From Piezodorus guildinii (lineage: Eukaryota > Arthropoda > Insecta > Hemiptera > Pentatomidae): 64,000 bases of DNA. The stretch covers positions 108,927,906 to 108,991,905 of the forward strand of contig CM041292.1 in the NCBI GenBank assembly GCA_023052935.1, read 5' to 3'. The translations under genes were made by a program, and so were the position numbers. Positions 45,034 to 56,679 of the stretch are shown here, piece after piece (the stretch's first letter is position 1; each line of letters begins with the position of its first letter). Below the pieces are notes generated by a model, which was not told the DNA's origin, made no database searches, and was given only the letters and a program-made list of their open reading frames with translations.

Positions 45034-45914
45034 TTAAGGATTTTTTAAGGAAGGGATTAAGTTTGATACAAGATTAGTAAGTAGTGATATTAGCGGCATA
45101 ACGAGGGATTTGATTTCAGTGATGAAGGATGTCATCAAACTTGTAAGGTCTGAGACATTTGATGGAGGAGGAATATGAGAAATTTGATGCGGATGAGGTT
45201 TTTGAGGGTTGGGTAAATTTTGAGGAATAGCTGGTTGTGGAACGGGTTGAGGATTTTGAAGTGTGCGTTGTTCCGGCAGGGCCTCGGCCTCTTTGTTCTG
45301 GTTCCCACCTCCAAGTAGATGGGCAAATGTAACATTGGAATCAATTGTTTTTGAAGGTTGTCTTCTGCTTCTGATCGGTTCAGCTGTTTCATCCAGATTC
45401 TGAGGTTTTTGGTATCTGCTTTTGAGGTTCTTGTAGACTTGACATCCCTTGTAGCTAGCAGGGTGGTCCTTGAGGCACAAAGCACAAACAGCGGGTGTTG
45501 ATCTTGGTCTTGTACACTCTTCTGACTTATGTTGTTCACCGCATTTCACACAGCGTGGTATGTGGTGACAATAACTTCTGGTATGACCATATGCCTGACA
45601 ATTGTGGCACTGAACTATTTCTTTCTTAGTGTAAGGTTTTTCAACTCTTACACTAGTATAGTATAATCTATTGAGGTCATAAATTTTTTCAACTCCTGCT
45701 GATGGTTCCAAGTCCACAAAGAATAGAGGCAGTGAAATTTTATCTTTTAGGACGTTGGTGACTTGTCGCACTTTATAGCCTATCTCCGTCAGTTCTTCTT
45801 GGATAGCTGCTGCTGGTGTCGAAGGGTGTAGGTTTCTAATTACAACCCTTAAAGCTCTCTCCTGGCGTAACTGATATGTATGAAAATCAGCTTTGGTCTC
45901 AGTCAGATATTTTA
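45034..45914 (-). pseudogene. Jockey ORF1 (Gag-like), C-terminal part
   Basis: Nucleic-acid chaperone-like protein of the element. From the mariner junction the frame is open: KYLTETKADFHTY, RALRVVIRNLHPSTP and IQEELTEIGY, the PRE_C2HC-type domain, then three zinc knuckles CHNCQAYGHTRSYC, CVKCGEQHKSEEC and CALCLKDHPASYKGC (about 45440-45610), and a proline-rich region. It ends KNP then TAA at 45036-45034, with ORF2's ATG at 45033, so stop and start touch. That arrangement suggests termination-coupled reinitiation of ORF2. The N-terminal part is on the far side of the mariner at 46817-47231 in matching phase. Confidence 0.85.
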
Positions 45915-46814
45915 TTGGCTTGATGCAAAATTAATGCAGGTTTTTAGTAGGTATTGTAAATACGCCATATCTTTACTTTAACCATATATATTTAATCAAA
46001 ATAATTTCCATCTGAATCAATGCACTTTTGCGAACGTTCAACAAGCTTTCTTTTTCCACCAGAAAAAAAAATCCGAATCCCTGAACTCAATGAAATCACG
46101 AAAAGAATTTTCAATGTCGTCCTGGTTTTGAAAATTTTTCTCCCTCAAAAAGTTGTCCAGATGCCTGAAAAAGTGGAAGTCTGTAGGAGAGAGGTCAGGT
46201 GAATAAGGCGGATGTTGGAGAACTTCGTAGCCCAACTCGTGCAGTCGTCGAAGCGTTGGTTGTGCAACGTGTGGTCTTGCGTTATCGTGGAGCAGGATCG
46301 GCCCCTTCCGATTCATCAATGCTGGGCAAAGACGTTGCAATTTTTGAGTTCCGAGTTCCGCCGCCATTTCTCGTGTGGTTTTGGTTGGGTCTTCTTCCAC
46401 TTTTGACCTCAGCTGGTCGTTGTCCAGAGCAAGATGACGGCCCCGACCTTCCTTGTCTTCGAGGTCGAAATCTCCTCTGCGAAACTTCTGGAACCAACGC
46501 TGCACCGTGCACTCATTAATAGCCCCCTGACCCCACACTTCATTAATATTACGAGCCGTTTGCGCAGCGCTGCGCCCTAATTTAAATTCGTAAAAATAAA
46601 TTTGACGAAAATCGCACTTTGACATTTTCGATTCAAGACCTTTGAACACACTGAACAAAACGATTTTACTAAACAAATTCATGGTGAAAGAGAGGGTATT
46701 AGATAAGGTTTGTTTTGGTATAATAATGATCAATGTTAGGATTAGCTTTGTTTACACAATTGGAATTAAGATATTGCAATAGAGGAAACCTGCATTAATT
46801 TTGCATCAACCCAA
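45915..46814 (-). mobile_element. mariner transposon, internally deleted
   Basis: Terminal inverted repeats of about 29 bp, differing only at the fifth base, run from 45915 (ttggcttgatgcaaaatt…) and end at 46814 (…caacccaa). TA flanks both ends (45913-45914 and 46815-46816), the mariner target duplication. At 900 bp it is some 380 bp shorter than typical mariners because the middle of the transposase is missing. It sits in Jockey ORF1, so it arrived after that Jockey copy. Confidence 0.9.
45993..46625 (-). pseudogene. mariner transposase, D34D, deleted
   Basis: The frame starts MSKCDFRQIYFYEFKLGRSA at 46625, with HTH-type features INECTVQRWFQKFRRGDFDL and TREMAAELGT. It then jumps to KLQRLCPALMNRKGPILL, HDNARPHVA and YSPDLSPTDFHFF. 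The Asp of HDNARPH and that of SPTD have 34 residues between them, diagnostic of mariner; the first catalytic Asp lies in the deleted middle. A frameshift at the T-run near 46062-46071 separates this from the true C terminus (CIDSDGNYFD, stop about 45993). About 195 residues remain in the first frame, against roughly 345 normally. It is inactive. Confidence 0.88.
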
Positions 46815-46816
46815 TA

Positions 46817-47231
46817 CTATTTTTCTGTAGGTTTCGGCGGTAGTCGGGGATATTTTAGTATCACTGGTTCTACTTATACAATAATAACTGTTAGGATCGG
46901 TTAATTTGTTTAGATGCGCACACAGTAGTTGAAAGTTTTTAATATTTTTAACAAATATTGGTGGAGGTTGTGGTTCTTTTGGTATAGGAGAAGATTCCAT
47001 TGTTTCTTTTTCAATTTGAAGGACCTGAAATGGGTTCGGTGTAAAAAACGGCGATTCTTCAGTTAATCCTTGTGATGATGTGCTAGGCTGTGGTTCAGAT
47101 CCCAAAGAGGTAGCTGAAGCAGTCGCTGGTGGAATAATTTTTTTATTATTATCACGGCGAGGTCTCTGTTTTGTAGGAGACGAGTTTGAACCTGCAGATC
47201 TAGATCTTTTACTTGTAACTTTCGAGGACAT
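46817..47231 (-). pseudogene. Jockey ORF1 (Gag-like), N-terminal part
   Basis: Likely start MSSKVTSKRSRSAGSNSS at 47231; an in-frame ATG seven codons upstream at 47252 fits less well because the Ser/Lys-rich beginning is the usual Jockey form. A basic, Ser/Pro-rich stretch is followed by FVKNIKNFQLLCAHLNKLTD and TSDTKISPTTAETYRKIV up to the mariner. Read across the insertion, the phase continues into 45914-45034. Confidence 0.8.
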
Positions 47232-47573
47232 CACTTGATGAAAATATCGCATTTATTAAAAAAAAATAATAATATATATAATGGAATAAGAATAAAAAGG
47301 AAAACAAATAAATAAAAGAAAGATAAGGAAAAAAAAAGCAAGCCGAGCTAGCGGCAATCAGCTGATCAGTGACCCTCCTTTCACTTTTTCGTGATTGTAC
47401 AAAGTAAATTATAACTTTGCTTACCGAAATTTCTCCAATATTCACTGCTGTAGTATTCCTGAGGTCTAGTGATGTTTTCCAGACTGAACTCAAGCGAATT
47501 CCTACCGAAAAAAGCAAAAATCTGAGAGACGAAGTAACGTATGACTGTTATCATCGAGCGCATCAGCTGATTT
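47232..47573 (-). promoter_or_regulatory. Jockey 5' UTR / internal promoter region
   Basis: Aligned by eye to 49664-49910: both contain cagtcat, cgtctct, ttcagt, tattggag, gtaag and cagctgattgcc in the same order. Jockey elements carry an internal promoter at their 5' end; that role is inferred from the family. Confidence 0.6.
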
Positions 47574-47583
47574 AAATAATAAT
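47574..47583 (+). repeat. Candidate Jockey target duplication, right
   Basis: aaataataat, partner of 41904-41913. Confidence 0.5.
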
Positions 47584-49659
47584 TAAAGGAAAATTAATGC
47601 AAAAACTATTGTGTATTTTCTTTTGCCTCACCGATTTCTCTAATTTCACATTACGATGTAAATCAATTCGAAATTATCGATTGTATTATTTAGTAGCATT
47701 GAAGAAAAATCTTGACTCTTCCAATGCTAGACTATTATAAATGCTTCACTGAAAAGAAAGGCGACTGGGACGTCAGTGGTCAGATGAAATCAATCATTAA
47801 GTGGGTTAGAGGAGCCAATTTCTGTCACCAAGGTTTTCTCATGACTCTCTTCTTTTTGACTTAAAAACTGCGTAGACAGTAATTCAGAAATCAACTCATC
47901 ATTTTTCGTAAGAATTCCTATATTTTGCCCAACGCTAATCCTGTTGTATCCAATAAACAGACATTTTTTCTCCTAGAAATAGTATCTACAGAAATAGTTA
48001 AGACTATTTCTCGTTTTATGATATCTTAATAATGTTTTGTTTGCGTGTATATAGATACAAAAACAAAATATTGTATGCATATATAAATAAATAAATTTTT
48101 AAATACTCAATGATTCATACTAAACTGAGATTAATATTGCATTATTTTTTTAATTTGAGAGTGACAAATTATTGTTTTTTATTGCTTAAACAGCTATTGG
48201 AATTAAGCTTCGAAAAAGTGTATTCAACCTTTGCCTCAGCTGGCTCCAGACAACCTCATTATCTGTAATTACGAAGAACAATTTACCTCCAGGAAGTTAA
48301 TTAATTTAGGAGTAGCTCTCTCTTATTGGCTCCAGATTGGCTTCAGGCTTTGGCTGATTTTCAATAGAGTCTACAAGATTAGTTCAGTGCTGACCAATTA
48401 CTTGATTTTTTTTTCTATCAAATTTGCCTAAATTGATTGACGTAATTGTTATAGTAGGAAAGTAATGTTATGATATCTGTGGCGGTCGTTAAAAACTAGA
48501 TACCTCGAGTTATATCAAAAATGAGTTAACTTCACGTCTCAGACCTTCTCCTACGTCGTGTTATATTGGTTAAAGAAATTTCTCGGAGGAAGAAATTTCA
48601 GGTGGAAAGAAATCTGTAATTAATAACTCTATTTAGGTATTACGTAAAACTTTAAGTCGCTCACCTGTAAAATGAAATATTTTGAATTAACCACTTATTC
48701 ACGATATAGCTATTTCAATTTTATTATTTTTTGGCAAACACAGTTTGTAATTATTTATGTTATATAGAAGGACGAATAAGAAATTTCATGCATTAATTTA
48801 ATTATCAAAGTGAATTAAAGGTACTTGTTTTCTTCATCTATTTCTACCTTTAATACTGAAGAAGTGTACTGTAGAGGGGTTTTTAGTCTTGGAAAAGATG
48901 AACGCGATAATATATAGAGTAGGACGTGAACGATTGATTTACGAGAATGTTCTAGTAGCAAGTTTCTACGAGGTTGCATAAAGACATGTAAATATTTCAT
49001 AATATACACATACTTAAGTTCATTTAGAGCTTGAACCTGAGTAAGTTGAATGCAAAACAATTTTTTCTAGTGAACGTGAAATGAAACAGAGTTATGTTCT
49101 AGAGAAATGTTTATTTATTTACTAAAAGGAGGGAATTAGTGGGGACGAATTTTTTTTACGTTAAGATATTAGTATACCTCTTTCATTTAAAATTACGAAT
49201 ACAATTTTTTAAAGGATGTAAAAAACTATTCGTTGGCGGGGTGGCTGCTAAATTGAAAAGATGCTATCTCCTTTGTAAGCTCGACGAACGTTTCCTCGCC
49301 TGGGGCTGTGTGTTTGTCTCTTCAAGTGGGCTCTCTCAAGTCGGTTTAGTTGCCGTGTAAAAGGTTACCTTTCATAGAAAATATTCTTTTAAATACACCT
49401 TTTCATTAACAAAATATAACTCAAGCTACAGTTGTTCAACACTCTATTTTAACAGGTATAAAAGTAGTTTACTTGATTTTTCTCAAGTTTATGGTCTTTC
49501 ATATCTCAGTTTTTATATAGTTTAGTCAGTGGTTTTGCTTCAATACCTATTTTGGAGTGCAGTTTATTGTTAAATGAACAATGATCATTCCTTTAGAGGT
49601 TTGAGTTTTTAACAAAAAATAAAACAATTTTAATTAATCCCAATAAGCCCTAGTTCTGC
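47584..49659. other. Unassigned intron sequence
   Basis: Two slightly GC-richer patches (about 48225-48380 and 49230-49355) show no splice-bounded frame I recognise. No repeat ends seen. Confidence 0.4.
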
Positions 49660-50990
49660 GCATGCGCATGAGTATAGCAGTCATCATTCAAATCGTCTCT
49701 TGGATTTCTAGCTTTTTCAGTTGGAATTTACTTCAGTACAATCTTGAAAAAATCACCAGACTTCAAGATAACAACAGCAATAAATATTGGAGCAAAAAAC
49801 AGTAAGTTTTGTTACAATTTACAGTGTAAAGTGAATGCTGGGTAACTAACTTCTTTACATCAGCTGATTGCCAGTAGGTCGGCAAGGCCGGGATTGCTTT
49901 TCTTTTCTTATTTAATTGCTCTTTAAGCTCAAAACCCATTTACCCCAATCCTTATACCTAGTCCTCCGGTCCTATTTATCAAACCGCTCCTTCCGAGTAC
50001 GCTGTGGTTTAGAGTTTTCCGAACATTATACTGTTGAGGAAGGTGTTCCTCAAGGCAGCGTCTTAGGACCCGTCCTCTACATCCTCTATACCGCCGATAT
50101 CCCTACCGATCCCGATACCTTTCTGGCAACATTTTCTGACGACACAACCATTTTATCATCCGATTCCGATCCTGAAGCAGCATCGCTAAATCTCCATAGG
50201 CACCTTTCCCTTGTCGAAGACTGGTGTAATGCTTGGCTTGGCGTATTAAGGTGAACGAAAGAAAATGCACACACGTCACCTTTACCCTTCGACGCGAATC
50301 CTGCCCAACAGTTAAACTCCATTCCATACCGCTTCGTTCCTCAGACGCAGTCCGGTATTTGGGCTTTTTACTAGACAAAAGAATAACGTAGAACCCACAT
50401 GCAAGACTTAAAAAAAAAAAGAACTCAACCGCAGATTCGGCCAGTTATACAGACTATTAAACAGAAATTCTCATCTTACTGTTGACAACAAATTACTAAT
50501 ATACAAGACAGTACTGAAACCTATATGGACCTACGGACTTGAACTGTGAGAGACAGCTAAATACACTAATATCAAACGCATCCAATCCTTCAAATCCAAA
50601 GTCCTACGAACAATAGTTAATGCTCCCTATTATGTTTCCAACTGTACCTTACACCACGACCTTAATATTCCATTTATTTTAGATCTGGGAAAAGCCCAGT
50701 CTGGGGTCCCCTTAGCAGTTGTATATATTGTACATAGTTATGTGTGTTTGTATGATGTTTATTTATTTGCCAACTTTGTATTTATCTCAATTATAGGTTG
50801 TTGTTTTTTTTTTTTCTATTTTGTTTTATTTTATTGTACATATAAATGATTTGTTTTCTGTTTTATGTAATTTGACTTTGTCGTTATTTTCTGTATAAAT
50901 TGTATGAATGTGGTCCTATATCTCTATTACTATTGTTCATTCTGAAACAGATTGTAATATTTCTCAATAAATAAATATTTAAATAATAAA
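49660..50990 (+). mobile_element. Internally deleted Jockey copy, 5' UTR fused to RT
   Basis: Positions 49664-49915 match the 5' UTR of the Jockey at 41914-47573. The sequence then passes at about 49912 directly into mid-RT (FKLKTHLPQSLYL), skipping ORF1, endonuclease and the RT fingers. It closes with a 3' UTR homologous to that copy (tatgtaatttgactt, attgtatgaatg, gattgtaatat). Having both a 5' and a 3' end with the middle gone differs from the usual 5' truncation. Confidence 0.78.
49912..50700 (+). pseudogene. Jockey RT fragment
   Basis: Contains SYLSNRSFRVRCGLEFSEHY, EGVPQGSVLGPVLYILYTAD and ATFSDDTTILSSDSDP, where the catalytic FADD has become FSDD. The first frame stops at 50254; later stretches (DTVRYLG-like, PIWTYGLEL, VNAPYYVSN) lie in other frames with stops. 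About 80% of the visible residues agree with the 42351 copy by eye. Confidence 0.8.
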
Positions 50991-51439
50991 CCCTAAAAAC
51001 TTTTGAAATAACAATTTTACTGGATGTGCTCTGATAACAAATAAGATTACTTTGTTCTGATTATTGTAGTACTTATGATTGTAGTATTATCTTTAATGTA
51101 TGTATATTCTACGATAAGAAAAGCGTTTTCGCGAAAAATAAAAGAAATTTTCAATATATTACTTTCATTTCAATTTAATATAAAATGTTTTATACAATTT
51201 TCATATAGTCAAAATCGACTTCTACAATGTTATGTACTCAATGTTTAGTGATTTTTCGCAGGATTTCGATTGACAAGAAGTACACATCTATACAGTAGTA
51301 TATTATATATATATATATATATACGAGATACAAAATAATCGTATGAACTTTCTTCCAGTCCATATTCAGTTTTCTCAGAGTAAGGTTTTCGAAAAGGGAC
51401 AACATTTTTAAGTTGTTTTTTTTCTTTCTTTCTCTATTC
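50991..51439. other. AT-rich stretch with short TA tract
   Basis: (TA)n at about 51302-51322. Nothing else supported. Confidence 0.45.
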
Positions 51440-52165
51440 ATATTTCTTTATTCACACCTGTCAGAAGCTATCATGTAGGCATGGAGAAGGAAAGTGCCCA
51501 GCAGCACCCCTTCCTAGGCTTTAATTTAGCAGAGGAGGTCTCTCATCCAGCTTCTATTTAGCCTTCTTCTGACTGGCAATTACGCTATTGACATATTTTT
51601 AACCAGAATAGAGTGTTCGTATATGTTGGCCAACTGTTGGTTGTTGTATGTCCGTATGTAGGATTTTGTTGTTTACGTACGAAGGAGCTGTCGTTATGAG
51701 TCAAACATTTTTATTGTAATGATTGCAGTTATTGTGTGTGTCTTTCTTGCTGAGCCATAAATCTGTAAAGCGTAAGTAAAATTTATTAATTTTAATTTTT
51801 AATGTTGGTGATTAGATAAAAGAGAGTATAGTACTTTCAGACGGTGGTTGAGAGTCTGTCTTTTCATTTTGACATGTGGGCCCCAAGTCATCCTTCGAGC
51901 GAATGTCAGTCCTAGGTAATGTACAGAGTTGGTCTGAGGACTTTGGTTGTTGTCGATAAAAATTAGCGGACAAGTGTTTTGTTTTAGTGTAAACGTTACA
52001 AGTTTTGACGTCGTGATTTAATTGAATTTTCCAAAGATTGTACTAATTTTTTTGTAGCATTAAGTAATTTTGTACAGTCAGTGAGGCCAGTATAGGATCG
52101 TTGTTTGATATTGAAATTGAAGTATAGTCCGCGTAAGTAGCAGTCAATGTGGTGGGTAATATGTA
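51440..52165 (-). pseudogene. Jockey-group RT C-terminal remnant, family 3 (minus copy)
   Basis: The reverse complement shares UTR and coding words with 34276-35020: agaagaaggctaaat, gagacctcctctgctaaa, gctgctgggcactttccttc, agatttatggct and acagctccttcgtacgtaaa. The 3' end reads GGTGTGAATAAAGAAATATG at about 51440-51460. Frames are broken throughout. Confidence 0.6.
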
Positions 52166-54880
52166 TATTCTTTTACATGTCTTATTTAATATACTTTTAA
52201 AATAATAATTTTTCATCACTTAATATTATCAAACTAAAAACATCTTTCAGATTGAAATAATTAATATTTTTACGAAATTCATTCATATATACATTTACTT
52301 CTATATTCAACTGAATATAACTTGCTAGGCGTGAGATAATAATATGCCTTGTGATAAAATGCTCCAATTACAACAATTTATATTAAATCCCGGGGGTAAA
52401 CTAGAAATGGTGCTAGTATAATTGGAACTTCAATGCACGTTCGTGGGCAATTCCCAGACAATAATTGAGGTTTGTTTAATAGCTGGTGAAATAGAAGTAA
52501 TTAAGACCCCAGCGCAAACTATTTACACTTCTGCGGCAACATGGCTTTGGTAGAGAAGGGTTCGGGTACGTGCCGTGCAATTACTATGAGCTTGGAACTG
52601 ATAACGCTTGGTTCCAGTTAATAGAAGTAACAGGTGGAACGGTGCAATTAAGTCCGCGAGCCGCTCCTCTGGGGGCTTTATCAAGCTTCTTTTTAAGGTC
52701 ACCGAATATTTTATGTGACTATATTTTATAATAACTGTCAGCTGGTTATGGTAATAACTGACATAATTAGAATTCATGGTAGTAAAATCTCACTTTTCTT
52801 GTTTTTTATTTTATTTGTTCCATTTAGAAATACTCTGTAATTTTTTAAAACAATTAGGTGAATTTATATATGACTAGATAAAAGATGGTATAGAAGGGAA
52901 AAATATCTATCGCCCTAATATTCCATACAGCCATAATTTATCACACACTTTTCTGAAAGTATTCTTTCAGTCTTTACATTAATTTTCTTCTTCCCCGAAA
53001 TAATATCAGTGTGCCATTACATATAAAAAAAGATCCTCACCATCTCAGATTCTCTTGAAATTTGTACAGGTCTAGTCTGTGTATTGATTTGAAAAATGTG
53101 TAATATTACAGATATCTGCCTTCTAATTGTTTCTGTCAGAGGTGCAAATTGCACATAAATGGATCAGATGGAACATTAAATATAACTTTACCAGCTAGAT
53201 ACCTAAGATTGCTTTCATGAACTAGGTAACCTTCATATAGAACACATAGGAAGATGGAAAAGAAATCTGAAAACCAAATTAATAATTTTAATTTGTTTTC
53301 AATCAGTATAAATTTTCACATTTATTCTTTGAACTGTCGTTATAATTTTGTATTACATGGTCTAATTTAAATTCGGAAAGATCGAGTCCTCATTATTAAG
53401 AACTGAGAATTTATATTAAATTATATATGAATATGAATTTATTTATTAAAAACTGAGGCTTTTTTTCATGAAATATTAATAACTTGTAATATTTAAAAAA
53501 ATTGTTTTTGCATTTTACTTATTACTAGTATTGCAGTATTGATTAAGTTAATGGTTCTGAAAACAGATTTGTATGATAGGCTAGTTTATAAATACCCAAA
53601 TCAAAATTTCGGTATGGATGAAAAAAAATATAGCCAATGTACGGAAGACACTGGACTTAAAAGATATTCTTATAAAGCCATCTTTAACATTCTTAAAAAG
53701 TTAGCAACGCTTTACATATTTACAAATACCTTATATTAACGCTCAGTAAGTGAAAATCGATGTAATTATTTGACTTAACTTTTACATCTGGTGTAAAAAC
53801 GTTTCAATTAATATTTAATAATTGTAATAAACTTATTTATTTTAATACAACACAGTAATCATATCATAAATAAACCTTCCAAATTCCAAACTAAGTAGTA
53901 CTTTTATAGTTAAAATACGATTATTTAAACTAATTTCTACTGAAGATTAATACCAAGTTTTTAGATTCGTTTAGTTGGATAAGATATGATTACATTCATA
54001 ATATTTAATTTTTGTAAAGCTTAGAGCATTTAACTATGTAAATCGTCTTGGATGTAATAATTTTTTAATGACTCAATTTTATTATTATTACATACTGAGT
54101 GAAGAATCCTGGAACTAAAATAGCGTTAATAACCTTACTGTTTTATTTATGTAGTAAATAATATGTATCAAATTAATCCAGAAGTAGGACAAATCTGAGC
54201 CTTGGATCACAACTTTAACCGAGGTAAGATAAGGCCCAGATCTACATTTTATCACAGTTACTTCTGAGAGAGGACTTAGCTGTGCCCAGGTCCTGGATAT
54301 GGGAACCTGGTAAACAATGCCCTCATTTCCATAAACCGATCCCCATTGCGAGACTTACATTCTTTCTCGGGGAATGTGTCCAATAATCAAGACGTGGCAG
54401 GAATTCTGAAGTGCACTTGAATGAGCTGAAGTAGACGATATGGGTCAATCCTGGATTTATATTTTTAATGAAAGCAAAAACTGATACTGAATAGATGAAT
54501 TGACAAAGTGCACTATAACTATAACTTTAGATTATATGGAATAATTCCAAGAGACGTAGCGAGCAGAAGTTTTGAGACATTATATGTTTTAATTATGCTT
54601 TAAAATGAAAAAAAAAAATCATTAATTTGTGCTTTCTGATAAAAATATGCGGATGATAATGAAGTTCACTTAGTAGATTAATATACAGCCGTATATAATG
54701 TATTTTCCTATATGCTTTGATAGCAGCAGTGTCACGAGGCACCAAAAAGGCTTGTCAAGTTGGTTTTCCAATATAACATTGATTTTTTAGTTTATTTAAA
54801 TTGGCAATAATTTTAGTTATTTTGTTTTATTATTTATCAATTTTTTTCTAATTATTATTTTTAGATTATGTATGACTTCA
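52166..54880. other. Unassigned intron sequence with GC-richer blocks
   Basis: Blocks at about 52400-52690 and 54180-54420 are GC-richer than their surroundings. The frame 53539-53739 has no recognisable domain. No splice-bounded exon consistent with KChIP was seen. Confidence 0.4.
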
Positions 54881-54884
54881 TGAT

Positions 54885-55490
54885 TGGTGCGAACTTTGAT
54901 AATTTCAACTTAGCCAAAACAAATCCCAGCATATTGCTTATTACTCTACGACATGAAACATGCTCTCCAGTATATGTTGACAACTTTCAGATTCCATCGA
55001 AAGATACAATAAGATATCTCGGCTTGACATTCGACTGAAGAATGACATTCCACACATCAAAACAGACAGACAACGAAAATCAAAATTTTAAAACTTTTTC
55101 ACAAATTAGTTTCACTGAATCCCATTTGGAATGACGCGTTGCAGGCATACGGGACAGTCAAAAAGACACGCAATATACACGGACGTAAAATTCAAATTTT
55201 CCATTACAAAACAACCAGAACTAAAATGAATTCTTCATGGTGCGTTAGCAAACCTTCATATGCTTCGTAACAGTCAATGGAAAGATTCGAACCCTCATAA
55301 ACTAACTAACAAAGACATTCCAACACATACAAACATGGCCACTACCAACGTGTCTCACAATACCTGCAAAAGGTTAAAAAGAAGTTGGATGAGGGATCTC
55401 CTGATATAAATGTGAAGTAGGAATGACGGTAGGAAGAAATGTTGCTGGGCATTACTGTATCTATTATTTTCTACCACGACATTAGATCGA
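54885..55490 (+). pseudogene. Jockey-group RT C-terminal remnant, family 3 (plus copy)
   Basis: Begins with KTNPSILLITLRHETCSPVY, DNFQIPSKDTIRYLGLTFD then a stop at the position of the (R/K)(R/K)-L-TW block; downstream frames are scrambled. The 3' region has ggatgagggatctcctgata and gttgctgggcatta, matching the other family 3 copies. It is the most decayed of the three. Confidence 0.6.
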
Positions 55491-56679
55491 ACCCTTACCC
55501 CATAAGATTTACCGATTATTAACTGCATGACAGGTGAGAGTAAAACAACATGAGGTTAAAAAAAATCAAGAGCATCAATATGACTACATATTCTGCAGTC
55601 CCTCATCTATTCATCTGATTTCATCATACGATTTAAGTTAATAAACTAAACAATACTGATGCCTATACTGATGTTAATAAACTGATACTGATGTTGATAA
55701 ACTGATACTGATGCCTGAGCTTTATTTAAACATGCTGAATAAAAAAAAAATGGACTTTACTTCAGATAATGATAAATGTAATATGATAATACCTTAATAA
55801 TTATTACAAACGGAAGAGATATTTCAAAATCTCAATGCGACCGAAGTTTATATATAATTGAGAAATATATATGAATTTTGAAAGTTAATTATTTTTTATC
55901 ATTTCACGTTCTGGATAAACAATAAGATGATAAAATGATACTTAAAGGGTTTCGGGTTGCGAAGGTTTATAGAGAGATATTTCATGGGTTCGTCAAATCT
56001 AGAGGAATTGGAAGCTCTGAGCGCCTGTTTAGTAAATGTTGAAACAGACAGAATCCGGGAGCATTATTAGTCTCATACAGTGTTACAGTAGGATTGTTTG
56101 TCAAGACTAAATACTTGAAGCAAAGACATGATCAAAATTTAACATTCAAATAATTACTAACGTCTTTATAATAGAATGTGAAGCAATGCATTTGAAATCG
56201 TCCAATTTCCATCCAATTTGTGATTAGAGCACATTACCTAAATGGTTAAACGTTGTTAAACAATTCTCGAAAATTCATAAAAAACGAGACTTTCAGTGAG
56301 TTAAAGGTACATAAAGGAAAAGAGAATTACCTTTAATAATTTTTTCATGCATAGCTGTCCATAGTCCTGCTTGTATAAGTTTGTATCTTGAGAACATAGC
56401 CCTTTATCGTAAAGGAATTTTCAAAAATGGAAAAACACGTTTTTTGGGATAATTACACGGAACACATCTTTTTAAATTTATAGAATGATAGAAAATAACT
56501 GTTGAAAAAATCATGAAAATAAAAAATGTTAAGCGGCATAGTTTGGACGATTTTGAATGGATTGACCCATATACCATTGCTGAAAAATGATCTTAGATTT
56601 GCTACATAAATCTTATAAAAATCCATAATAATGTCATAATTTATTTAGTAAAGTCTTTAATTATCAATTTAAACCTCAC
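55491..56679. other. Intron sequence next to the 125-nt exon
   Basis: AT-rich; a short imperfect repeat of gatactgatg lies near 55655-55700. Nothing else recognised. Confidence 0.45.

Larger units (their letters stand above)
41914..47573 (-). mobile_element. Near-complete Jockey retrotransposon with nested mariner
   Basis: On the minus strand: 5' UTR (47573-47232), ORF1 (Gag-like), ORF2 (endonuclease plus RT), 3' UTR and an A-run at about 41914-41924. Without the 900-bp mariner the element is about 4.76 kb, near the roughly 5 kb usual for Jockey. The 5' UTR is recognisable because it reappears at the start of the deleted copy at 49660. It lies in the KChIP intron in the gene's orientation and is clearly GC-richer than the intron around it. 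Confidence 0.88.
29148..56679 (-). other. 27.5-kb intron of the KChIP-like gene
   Basis: Runs between the donor after 56680 and the acceptor before 29147 on the minus strand. It is filled with retroelement fragments, a complete-length Jockey element with a nested mariner, a Tc1-type MITE and family X repeats. The full-length Jockey lies in the same orientation as the gene. Confidence 0.8.

Noticed and set aside
46199..46519. Plus-strand frame of 106 codons
   Set aside because: Antisense to mariner transposase; no independent support.
53539..53739. Possible small host gene, 66 codons
   Set aside because: Low-complexity Lys/Tyr-rich frame in AT-rich DNA without splice sites, domain or conservation evidence.
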